From Puniceicoccaceae bacterium (GTDB lineage: Bacteria; Verrucomicrobiota; Verrucomicrobiia; Opitutales; Coraliomargaritaceae): 5,366 bases of DNA. The stretch is from NCBI GenBank assembly GCA_003566795.1, contig PXBU01000016.1, positions 1 to 5,366 on the forward strand, given 5' to 3'. The notes beneath the pieces were generated by a model. The model did not search any database and had not been told where the DNA came from. It saw only the letters and a program-made list of their open reading frames with translations. Position numbers and translations under genes: made by a program. Of the stretch, positions 1-5,366 are shown piece by piece (within the stretch, counting starts at the first letter, position 1; each line of letters opens with the position of its first letter).

Positions 1-44
1 AGAGCGGCACCACCGGCGGTTTGAATAAAGGAACGTCTTTTCAT
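1..44 (-). CDS. 5' end of a Tat-exported protein gene (partial)
   Basis: An ATG at 44-42 on the minus strand opens a frame that runs off the window edge and reads MKRRSFIQTAGGAAL. What I see: a basic n-region with the twin arginines R3-R4 followed by S-F-I-Q, then the start of a small, hydrophobic Ala/Gly-rich h-region. This fits the family consensus (S/T)RRxFLK of twin-arginine signal peptides, which send folded, often cofactor-containing proteins across the inner membrane. Only 14 full codons are visible, so the mature protein is unknown. Leaders of this type are common on Gfo/Idh/MocA-like oxidoreductases and other Tat substrates in Planctomycetes and Verrucomicrobia, but nothing here selects among them. 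No strong Shine-Dalgarno precedes the start; only a GAG lies a few bases upstream. The gene is downstream of malQ, and an inverted-repeat element ends 14 bases before its start codon. Confidence 0.72.
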   Translation of the reverse strand, partial: MKRRSFIQTAGGAA

Positions 45-58
45 AATACTCATTTGAT

Positions 59-139
59 GGAGGGTCCAGCTCCGTCTGGACCGCGATGTGCAATCGGTAG
101 CGCTTCGGCCCGCGCGGACGAGACGGAACTCGTCCCTCC
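59..139. repeat. Head-to-head REP-like hairpin pair, GGAG type (BIME-like)
   Basis: Two 27-base units lie in inverted orientation, 59-85 on plus and 139-113 on minus. Both have the layout GGAGGG - 5 bases - YTCCGT loop - 5 complementary bases - CCGCG. The left hairpin pairs GGTCCAG (63-69) with CTGGACC (76-82). The right one, read on minus, pairs GGACGAG (135-129) with CTCGTCC (122-116). Each is a perfect 7-bp stem with a 6-base loop. The stems differ at two positions per arm, and both changes are matched on the other arm, so pairing is kept. The 27-base centre (86-112) holds a small GC-TTCG-GC hairpin at 102-109. The GGAG edge plus adjacent hairpin matches the G(T/G)AG rule of REP elements associated with RAYT transposases. 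The element begins 32 bases past the malQ stop and lies in the leader of the Tat-signal gene. It could affect mRNA 3'-end stability or termination of malQ. That role is inference. Confidence 0.75.
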
Positions 140-171
140 CGGTTTGATCGATCTGTTAAAATAAAAAAGCT

Positions 172-1734
172 CTAAAATATGACAGAAAACGTCACGTTTT
201 TTTCCCGTCCGTTTTGGGCGAGCAGCTCGCGGATTTGCGGTGCTTGTTCGTCCTGTAAGGCAGCGAGCTGTTCGGGCGTGTAGCGCCACTGCCAATTACC
301 GGTGGACGTGCCCGGCTTGTTCAGGCGCGCATTGCCACCCAGTCCCATAAAATCCTGGAGTGGGGCGATCGCAAGATTGGCTACTGTCGCCATGGCGCAG
401 CGGATCAGGTCTTCGGCGATGTTGTTTCCGGATACGCTGAGGTAGCGTCGCACATGGTCACGCACCTCTTCCGATTCGGAGCGATACCAGCCCAGCGTGG
501 TATCGTTGTCATGCGTGCCAGTGTAAATGACCGTGTTGGGATCGAGGTTGTGGGGTAGGTAGGCGTTCTCATCGTCACCGCCAAAGGCGAACTGCAGCAC
601 CGCCATGCCGGGCAGGCCGGTGCGCTGGCGCAGCGCGTCCACCTTCGGAGTGATCACCCCGAGGTCCTCCGCCACGATGCGGGCATCCGGACAGGCCTGT
701 TGGATCGCGCAGAAGAGTTCCCAGCCGGGACTTTTGATCCACTCGCCATTGCGGGCGGTGGATTCCCCGGCGGGAATCGACCAATAAGACTCAAATCCGC
801 GAAAGTGGTCGATCCGGACGATGTCGTAGAAGGAGAGGTTGGCGCGTATCCGCTCGACCCACCAGGCAAAGCCGGTGGCTTGGTGCTGCTGCCAGTCATA
901 GAGCGGGTTGCCCCATAGCTGCCCGTCCTCGGAGAAATAATCCGGCGGCACACCCGCGACGTGAGTCGGCTGCAGCTCGTCATCGAGCTGGAACAGTTCC
1001 GGATGCGACCACACGTCGGCACTGTCCAGCGCCACGAAAATAGGCAGATCGCCCAGGATATCGACGCCACGCTCGCCAGCGTAGGCCCGCAACTGCTGGA
1101 GCTGCGCCGAAAAGAGATACTGATAAAACACCTGCGCCTCCATGGCAGTCTTGAGCGCCTTCGTCTTGCGGCGTTTCTTGGCCTGGGCATAATCACGCGA
1201 CTTCTCCGGCCACTCCAGCCAGCAGGCACCCTGGTGCTCAATCTTGAGTGCCGTGTAGAGCGCGTAGTCCTCCAGCCAATACGCCTGACTCTTGCGGAAT
1301 TGCGCAATGCTGCCGTAGTCCAGTAGTTCGTCCGCGCCGGTCGCGGCGAAGTTCTCGAAGGCGGTCTCCAGCACCGGCCAAAAATTATGGTAGAGCGCAC
1401 CGTAATCGACACGATCTTGCGGTAACTCACGCAGAGAATCCAAGTCGGCCTCTGTCAGCAACTCGGCTGCCACCAAAGGCTCCAAGTCGATCAGGTAGGG
1501 GTTACCCGCAAAGGCGGAAAAGCATTGGTAGGGGGAGTCGCCGTAGCCAGTCGGCCCCAGCGGACAAATCTGCCAGACTCGCATCCCGCAGCCGTGTAGA
1601 AAATCCACGAAACGATACGCCTCCGTGCCCAGATTACCGATACCGGTCGTCGAGGGCAAAGAGGTGACGTGGAGCAGCGCACCCGCCATCCGTTCGTTTA
1701 GCCAATTGTAGAGAGGGGGAGAGAGGGCTGCCAT
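172..1734 (-). CDS. malQ: 4-alpha-glucanotransferase (amylomaltase, GH77)
   Basis: Cytosolic disproportionating enzyme of maltodextrin and glycogen metabolism. It moves alpha-1,4-glucan segments between maltooligosaccharides and releases glucose. The 520-residue product is the usual length for compact bacterial GH77 enzymes such as the Thermus amylomaltase, with no added N-terminal starch-binding domain. Visible family motifs in order: LLHVTSLPS near residue 20, GDSPYQCFSAFAGNPYLIDL (65-84), GDLPIFV (228-234), GVPPDYFSEDGQLWGNPLYDW (starting at 261), RIDHFRG with the nucleophile D309, AEDLG with the acid/base E356, THDND with the stabilising D409, and the C-terminal block FMGLGGNARLNKPGT (462-476). 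By homology all three catalytic carboxylates are present. Met1 was chosen because the LYNWLNER lead-in looks native; Met16 (start at 1689) is the alternative. Neither has a Shine-Dalgarno. It lies 152 bases after lepB on the same strand, probably with its own promoter. No other glycogen or maltose genes are visible. Confidence 0.97.
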   Translation of the reverse strand: MAALSPPLYNWLNERMAGALLHVTSLPSTTGIGNLGTEAYRFVDFLHGCGMRVWQICPLGPTGYGDSPYQCFSAFAGNPYLIDLEPLVAAELLTEADLDSLRELPQDRVDYGALYHNFWPVLETAFENFAATGADELLDYGSIAQFRKSQAYWLEDYALYTALKIEHQGACWLEWPEKSRDYAQAKKRRKTKALKTAMEAQVFYQYLFSAQLQQLRAYAGERGVDILGDLPIFVALDSADVWSHPELFQLDDELQPTHVAGVPPDYFSEDGQLWGNPLYDWQQHQATGFAWWVERIRANLSFYDIVRIDHFRGFESYWSIPAGESTARNGEWIKSPGWELFCAIQQACPDARIVAEDLGVITPKVDALRQRTGLPGMAVLQFAFGGDDENAYLPHNLDPNTVIYTGTHDNDTTLGWYRSESEEVRDHVRRYLSVSGNNIAEDLIRCAMATVANLAIAPLQDFMGLGGNARLNKPGTSTGNWQWRYTPEQLAALQDEQAPQIRELLAQNGREKNVTFSVIF

Positions 1735-1779
1735 GCGAAAAAGGGAATTTGATCAGTTTAGAGCGGATTTTAAACGGCA

Positions 1780-1807
1780 AGCATAGCTGATGGCGCCACA
1801 CGATCAA
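1780..1807 (-). promoter_or_regulatory. Weak sigma70-like promoter candidate for malQ
   Basis: On the minus strand TTGATC (1807-1802) and TATGCT (1785-1780) are separated by 16 bases. Each hexamer matches 4 of 6 consensus positions. The site lies about 45 bases upstream of the malQ start. Such matches arise easily by chance in AT-richer spacers, so this is only a candidate. It would explain independent expression of malQ from lepB. Confidence 0.2.
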
Positions 1808-1870
1808 TTTCAATCGACACGAATGAATCTAGCGGCGTTCTCCTTTTAAACATAAATTAGACATAATATA

Positions 1871-1885
1871 TATTGTGCGACAATA
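1871..1885. promoter_or_regulatory. Short perfect palindrome next to the lepB stop codon
   Basis: TATTGT (1871-1876) and ACAATA (1880-1885) form a perfect 6-bp inverted repeat around GCG. It begins one base past the lepB stop on the minus strand. The arms are AT-rich and no uridine run follows in the direction of lepB transcription, so it is a poor intrinsic terminator. The shape (6-3-6) would suit a dimeric regulator upstream of malQ. The role is unknown. Confidence 0.3.
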
Positions 1886-1886
1886 C

Positions 1887-3122
1887 TTATTCAGCCGGGC
1901 CCCAGCGGCTGGTAAATGGATAATAGATAAAAAAGGCCTTACCGATGACGGATTCTTTCGGCACATTGCCCCAGTAGCGGCTGTCGAGGCTGTTGCTGGA
2001 ATTGTCTCCCAGCGAATGAAATTTGCCCGCGGGAATTTTCATTTGCTGTCCTTCGCCCAGCAGTTCCGTGTTTACGTAGCCGCCGTACTCGCCTTCACCT
2101 GCGGCGATTCGTTCGAAAATTTCCTTTTCGTCGCGCGGCCGACCGTCCACCAAGAGTGTTCCATCGCGGATCTCGAGGGTTTCGCCGCCGACGCCGGCCA
2201 GCCGCTTGATGTAATACTTATTGGTAAAGTCGCCACTGAAGCGTCCGATTTCCTGCTGGACTTGATCTGTGCGGAACACGAAGGGATCGCCGACTTTGGG
2301 CTTCCGGAAATGATACGACATACGGTCCACAAACAGCGCATCGCCCAGCGTGATGTCGAAGCGCAGCAACTCATCCCCGGCGGCGGCCTCCTGGTGCATC
2401 CGCAGCATTGCATGGCGATCATTGCCCGGAATGCGTCGCACTGTGCCGCGCTCGGGGTCAAAAATCTCGCCCAATACGACATTCATCTCCGAGGCGAACT
2501 CCATCGGCACCACCAGTTTATGCGGCGTTCCATCGACTAAAACCGTGTACTGGGCGTGCGTCGTCGGTAGCACTAAAAACTTTCTGCCGGGCACCGGCTC
2601 GGCCAGAAATCGCGCCTGCCCGCTGCGATCATAGCCCAAAAATGGCAGCTCGACCGGTCCGCTGTTTTCGGCGACCAGCGCCCGGTGCCGCGCCCCCAAT
2701 GTAGCCAATCGGAAGAACCGCTGCAAACCGCTGGGAGCGCCCGCAGTTTCATTCTGCTGGTAAACGACCGCGTTCATCCCGCTGTAGGTCGGATACATCG
2801 AATTGGTCGGAATGATGAAGGGCTGGAAGAAAAAGGTCCGTATCCCGATCACGATGATGGCCGCCACCAGTGCGACTTCGAGATTATCGTTCCAAATGGT
2901 TTTCGGATACATCTTGCCCCCGATTTTTTTGAGCAAGCCATCGAGTCGGTCCATGGCGGCTTCAAGCTTCTGCGGATGGTCGCCTTCCATCAAGCTTTGC
3001 ACCTCTTCGACCGCCTTTTCCAGCTCCACCAGTCGGCCCTCCGGAATCACATCGCGGCGGTAATGATAAATTTTATTTGCCGCGTGGAGCATCTCCTTGG
3101 CGGATTTTCGAAGCTTTTTCAT
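1887..3122 (-). CDS. lepB: Type I signal peptidase with large insertion
   Basis: Membrane-bound Ser/Lys protease (family S26) that cleaves signal peptides from exported preproteins on the outer face of the inner membrane. The 411-residue product has, in order: a charged, likely coiled-coil N-terminal extension (about 1-78), one strong hydrophobic segment (about 81-100), and the catalytic motif IPTNSMYPT with nucleophile S108. An insertion of about 145 residues (roughly 113-258) follows, then GDALFVDRMSYHF (260-272), the general-base motif YYIKRLAGVGGETLEI with K306, and box E, GDNSSNSLDSRYWGNVP (372-388). The Ser-Lys distance is 198 residues versus about 55 in E. coli LepB, so the insertion lies in the loop that normally joins the serine strand to the next one. 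All catalytic boxes are intact. Unlike E. coli LepB, only one membrane helix is evident, giving a cytoplasmic N-terminus. It lies 216 bases downstream of lepA, the classical lep order. No clear ribosome binding site precedes the ATG. Confidence 0.96.
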   Translation of the reverse strand: MKKLRKSAKEMLHAANKIYHYRRDVIPEGRLVELEKAVEEVQSLMEGDHPQKLEAAMDRLDGLLKKIGGKMYPKTIWNDNLEVALVAAIIVIGIRTFFFQPFIIPTNSMYPTYSGMNAVVYQQNETAGAPSGLQRFFRLATLGARHRALVAENSGPVELPFLGYDRSGQARFLAEPVPGRKFLVLPTTHAQYTVLVDGTPHKLVVPMEFASEMNVVLGEIFDPERGTVRRIPGNDRHAMLRMHQEAAAGDELLRFDITLGDALFVDRMSYHFRKPKVGDPFVFRTDQVQQEIGRFSGDFTNKYYIKRLAGVGGETLEIRDGTLLVDGRPRDEKEIFERIAAGEGEYGGYVNTELLGEGQQMKIPAGKFHSLGDNSSNSLDSRYWGNVPKESVIGKAFFIYYPFTSRWGPAE

Positions 3123-3223
3123 GGTTTAATCTTAAAGGCTTTTTGAGCAGGTTCTGGGTTTTTGTGGAGGTGCAAATAAGTTGCTTTATTTTTTGTAGCG
3201 AGAGGGTTTATCCCGCCTGAACT

Positions 3224-3240
3224 GAGCTTGTCGAAGTCTC
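3224..3240. repeat. Hairpin containing the CTTCGACAAGCTCAG motif
   Basis: On plus the segment is GAG-CTT-GTCG-AAG-T-CTC, a 6-bp stem with one bulged T and a GTCG loop. On minus the neighbouring 3236-3222 reads CTTCGACAAGCTCAG. I recall this short word as one that recurs in dispersed extragenic repeats of many unrelated bacteria. It lies inside the GTAG-type element, between the two terminal hairpins. Confidence 0.5.
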
Positions 3241-3256
3241 GATTCGAATGGTTCGT

Positions 3257-3304
3257 TTTGCGCAAGGGCTCGATCCTGGCTTTGCGCAAGGGCTCGATCC
3301 TGGC
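3257..3304. repeat. Perfect 24-bp tandem duplication
   Basis: Bases 3257-3280 and 3281-3304 are identical over 24 positions. Each starts TTTGCGCAAGGG and ends CGATCCTGGC, and each holds the 8-bp palindrome TTGCGCAA (3258-3265 and 3282-3289). The final TGGC of the second copy is part of the right terminal hairpin stem of the surrounding element, so the duplication copied one stem arm. The unit is eight codons long, so it creates a repeated peptide in a fortuitous minus-strand frame that I do not regard as a gene. Confidence 0.95.
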
Positions 3305-3338
3305 ATAAAGCCATTCGCTACGAGGTAGTTGCATCATA

Positions 3339-5153
3339 TCAGGAGGAGCCTCCGTCTGAGGTCTTGAGGATTTTGATAAAGGCATCCTGCGGGATCGAGA
3401 CGCTGCCAATGTTTTTCATGCGCTTCTTGCCCTCTTTTTGTTTTTCAAGTAGTTTGCGTTTACGGGAAATATCGCCGCCATAGCACTTCGCGGTCACGTC
3501 TTTACGATAGGCGCTGATGGTCTCCCGCGCGATGACCTGGCTGCCGATGCTGGCCTGGATGGCGATTTTAAACATCTGGCGCGGCAGAATCTCTTTGAGC
3601 CGCTTGCAGAGTGCCCGCCCCCTACCCTCGGCTTTATCTTTGTGCACAATAGACGAGAAGGCATCGACCGACTCCCCGTTGACCATGATGTCGAGGCGGC
3701 AGAGCTTGGCTTGCTCGTAGCCCGCCATCTCATAGTCCATCGAGCCGTAGCCATGGGTGATACTCTTGAGGCGATCGTTGAAATCGACCAGGATTTCATT
3801 CAGCGGCAGGCGGCAAACCAGCATGACGCGCTTTTCGTCAATGGTCTCGGTATGCTCGCACAGGCCCCGTTTCTCCGAAACCAGCGCCAGCACGTCACCA
3901 ATCGAAGTGCTGGGAAGGTGAATCGAGGCATTGATCATCGGCTCCTCGATATGGTCGATCTCGGCCGGATCCGGCAGGTTGACCGGATTATGCACTTCGA
4001 TGGTTTCCCCATCGGTCTTGGTTACAAAATAAACCACGCTCGGATAGGTGGAAATCACATCGAGATCGTACTCGCGGCGGATGCGCTCCTGAATGATTTC
4101 CATGTGGAGCAGACCCAGAAAGCCGCAGCGGAAGCCAAAGCCCAGGGCCACGGAATTTTCCGATTGATACACAAAAGCCGCATCATTCAGGCGCAATTTG
4201 CCCATACCGGCCTTGAGTTTGTTGTAATCGCTGGTGTCGATGGGATAAATCCCGCTGAAGACCATGGGGCTGACTTCCTTGTAGCCGGGCAGCATCTCTT
4301 TGGCCGGTGTGTTGGTCAGGGTAATGGTGTCGCCCAGCTTGATCTCGGCCACGTCGCGTCTGTTGGTCACGATGTAGCCGACATCCCCGGCCTGGAGGGA
4401 GTCCTGCTTGGTCATGGCGGGCGAGAATTTACCCACTTCCTTGACCTGGGCCTTCATCCCGTCGCTCATGGTGAGAATGCTGTCGTTTGCCTTAACCGTG
4501 CCGGAAAAGACCCGAACGTAACAGATCACCCCTTTGTAGGTGTCGTAAATGCAGTCGAAAATCAGCATGCGCAGGCCCTCCACCTCCGCCCAGCGCGGCT
4601 GGGGCACACGGGCCACGGCTGCCTCCAGGAGGTCCTCGATACCCAGGCCGTTTTTCGCACTGGTCAAGACCGCTTCTTCGGCGGGTATGGCCAGCACATC
4701 CTCGAGTTGCTGCTGGATCGCAGGCACGTCGGCACTGGGCAAGTCGATTTTGTTGATGACGGGGATGATCTCCAGCCCCTGTTCCAGTGCCAGGTGGGCG
4801 TTGGCCACGGTCTGGGCTTCGATGCCCTGGGCCGCATCGATCAAGAGCATGGCCCCTTCGCAGGCAGCGAGGCTGCGCGAGACCTCGTAGGAAAAGTCCA
4901 CGTGGCCGGGGGTGTCGATCAGGTTGAAGGCATAGTCCTGCCCGTCCCTGGCCCGATAGACCATCGAAACCGGGTGGCTCTTGATGGTGATGCCACGCTC
5001 CCGCTCCAGGTCCATCGAGTCGAGCAGCTGCTCCTTCATGTCCCGCATTTCGACCGTGCGGGTGAGTTCGAGGATACGATCCGAGAGCGTCGTCTTACCG
5101 TGGTCGACGTGGGCGATGATGCAAAAGTTGCGCGTATGATGTAGGTCAGGCAT
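3339..5153 (-). CDS. lepA: Elongation factor 4 (LepA), translational GTPase
   Basis: Ribosome-associated GTPase related to EF-G, linked to back-translocation, 30S biogenesis and translation under stress. From the chosen ATG (5153) the product is 604 residues, close to the 599 of E. coli LepA. GTPase motifs: G1 AHVDHGKT (14-21), G2 RERGIT with T56, G3 DTPGH (80-84) including the catalytic-type H84, G4 NKID (134-137), G5 SAK (165-167). The beta-barrel and EF-G-like domains follow, with the signature FGFRCGFLGLLHMEIIQER (338-356). The LepA-specific C-terminal domain includes a basic stretch RKRKLLEKQKEGKKRMK (564-580). An in-frame GTG at 5183 would add ten residues (MRDFSGFHQS); I prefer the ATG because MPDLHHTRNFCIIAHVDHGK matches the family N-terminus. 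Neither start has a Shine-Dalgarno. lepB follows on the same strand after a repeat-bearing spacer. The only visible departure from E. coli is T for S in GKTTLSDR, a common variant. Confidence 0.98.
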   Translation of the reverse strand: MPDLHHTRNFCIIAHVDHGKTTLSDRILELTRTVEMRDMKEQLLDSMDLERERGITIKSHPVSMVYRARDGQDYAFNLIDTPGHVDFSYEVSRSLAACEGAMLLIDAAQGIEAQTVANAHLALEQGLEIIPVINKIDLPSADVPAIQQQLEDVLAIPAEEAVLTSAKNGLGIEDLLEAAVARVPQPRWAEVEGLRMLIFDCIYDTYKGVICYVRVFSGTVKANDSILTMSDGMKAQVKEVGKFSPAMTKQDSLQAGDVGYIVTNRRDVAEIKLGDTITLTNTPAKEMLPGYKEVSPMVFSGIYPIDTSDYNKLKAGMGKLRLNDAAFVYQSENSVALGFGFRCGFLGLLHMEIIQERIRREYDLDVISTYPSVVYFVTKTDGETIEVHNPVNLPDPAEIDHIEEPMINASIHLPSTSIGDVLALVSEKRGLCEHTETIDEKRVMLVCRLPLNEILVDFNDRLKSITHGYGSMDYEMAGYEQAKLCRLDIMVNGESVDAFSSIVHKDKAEGRGRALCKRLKEILPRQMFKIAIQASIGSQVIARETISAYRKDVTAKCYGGDISRKRKLLEKQKEGKKRMKNIGSVSIPQDAFIKILKTSDGGSS

Positions 5154-5366
5154 AGATTGGTGAAACCCGCTAAAATCACGCACCTTGGGAAAAGTTCAAC
5201 CTTCTTTCTCGTTCCGTGCCGATGCATAACGCGACAAAGCCCCCGGACCGCCCCGCCGCCGCGCGAACCCGATTTATGGCATGAGGCAGGTTCCCCGCCC
5301 ACCGGCAAGTCAGCGGGTTGACCACAAACGAGAAGCAAGGCCTGCGGCTAGTATGCCATCCAATAA
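5154..5366. other. lepA upstream region, no supported gene
   Basis: These 213 bases hold no gene I can support. On minus, 5299-5285 can form a 6-bp GC-rich stem with one G-U pair and a GAA loop (GGCGGG-GAA-CCTGCC), perhaps in the lepA leader. No convincing -35/-10 pair is visible. A minus frame entering from the window edge ends with TGA at 5312-5310 and encodes LLDGILAAGLASRLWSTR. It could be the tail of an upstream gene, but nothing in it is diagnostic. Confidence 0.3.

Larger units (their letters stand above)
3195..3321. repeat. Head-to-head REP-like hairpin pair, GTAG type (BIME-like)
   Basis: The element is bounded by GTAGCGA (3195-3201) and its inverse TCGCTAC (3315-3321). Both ends follow one layout: GTAGCGA, five stem bases, loop TTTAT, five stem bases. 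The left end is GAGGG-TTTAT-CCCGC (3202-3216). The right end, read on minus, is ATGGC-TTTAT-GCCAG (3314-3300). The loop-closing pair is G-C on the left and C-G on the right, a compensatory change, and the second position is A/G (mismatch) on the left and T-A on the right. Terminal GTAG followed by a hairpin, in inverted pairs, is the BIME layout of RAYT-associated REPs. The interior holds a 24-bp tandem duplication and a conserved-looking hairpin, annotated separately. It starts 17 bases past the lepA stop and ends 72 bases before the lepB start, so it may form the 3' end of lepA mRNA or uncouple lepA from lepB. No separate terminator is visible. Confidence 0.72.

Noticed and set aside
186..200. 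AAAACGT-C-ACGTTTT palindrome at the malQ 3' end, considered as a terminator
   Set aside because: The stem is weak and AT-rich and lies inside the coding sequence. The T-rich tract of malQ (167-158 on minus) is too far away to form a standard intrinsic terminator with it.
1840..1845. AAGGAG on minus, upstream of malQ, considered as a ribosome binding site
   Set aside because: No start codon lies within 5-12 bases. The nearest candidate, a GTG 19 bases away, opens only a 16-codon frame.
1875..2540. Plus-strand 221-residue open frame opposite lepB
   Set aside because: It is antisense to the conserved catalytic part of lepB and has no recognisable domain.
3237..3255. GATTCGAATGGTTC, resembling a tRNA T-arm
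   Set aside because: No acceptor, D-arm or anticodon stem can be placed around it. The palindrome ATTCGAAT is part of the repeat element.
3119..3409. Minus-strand 96-residue open frame between lepA and lepB
   Set aside because: It overlaps the lepA 3' end in another frame and consists mainly of the translated repeat element, including the eight-residue duplication. No protein-like conservation pattern is visible.
3642..5144. Plus-strand 500-residue open frame opposite lepA
   Set aside because: It is antisense to a complete, motif-perfect lepA, and its His/Gly/Asp-rich composition is typical of the complement of a biased coding frame.
5036..5338. Minus-strand 100-residue frame upstream of and overlapping lepA
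   Set aside because: Its C-terminal third is lepA coding sequence in another frame, its composition is irregular, and it has no start signal.
5353..5366. ATG at the plus-strand right edge as a possible gene start
   Set aside because: Only four codons are visible, with a weak AAGG upstream; too little to support a gene.

Overview
All recognised genes lie on the minus strand, so transcription runs from high to low coordinates. In that order they are: lepA (elongation factor 4, ribosome-associated GTPase), lepB (type I signal peptidase), malQ (GH77 4-alpha-glucanotransferase), and the first 44 bases of a gene whose product begins with a twin-arginine (Tat) signal. The three complete genes are intact, carry their catalytic residues, and fill almost all of 172-5153. 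The long plus-strand open frames opposite them are shadows.

The organism is a Gram-negative-type bacterium with Sec and Tat export. A verrucomicrobial host, perhaps Opitutae/Puniceicoccales, is my best guess. It rests on the LepB architecture (N-terminal coiled-coil extension and a large insertion inside the catalytic domain), the KRRSFIQ-type Tat leader, and weak or absent Shine-Dalgarno sequences. This is inference from memory, not a database result. The lepA-lepB adjacency matches the classical E. coli lep operon order; malQ downstream is not part of that pairing.

The most interesting content is between the genes. Two spacers, malQ to the Tat gene (59-139) and lepA to lepB (3195-3321), each hold a bounded element made of two hairpins in head-to-head inverted orientation. 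In both elements each hairpin is preceded by a G(T/G)AG tetranucleotide at the outer edge, and the hairpin stems differ between the two copies by compensatory base-pair changes. This is the layout of REP sequences paired into BIMEs, which are mobilised by RAYT (REP-associated tyrosine transposase) proteins. The two elements differ in sequence, one being GGAG-type and one GTAG-type, so the genome may carry at least two such families. The GTAG element also contains a perfect 24-bp tandem duplication and the motif CTTCGACAAGCTCAG on the minus strand.

Region by region (plus coordinates): 1-44 start of the Tat-leader gene; 45-171 spacer with the GGAG element; 172-1734 malQ; 1735-1886 spacer with a weak candidate malQ promoter and a short palindrome next to the lepB stop; 1887-3122 lepB; 3123-3338 spacer with the GTAG element; 3339-5153 lepA; 5154-5366 lepA upstream region with no supported gene. 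Apart from the repeats this is ordinary core genome. I see no novel defence or biosynthetic system.
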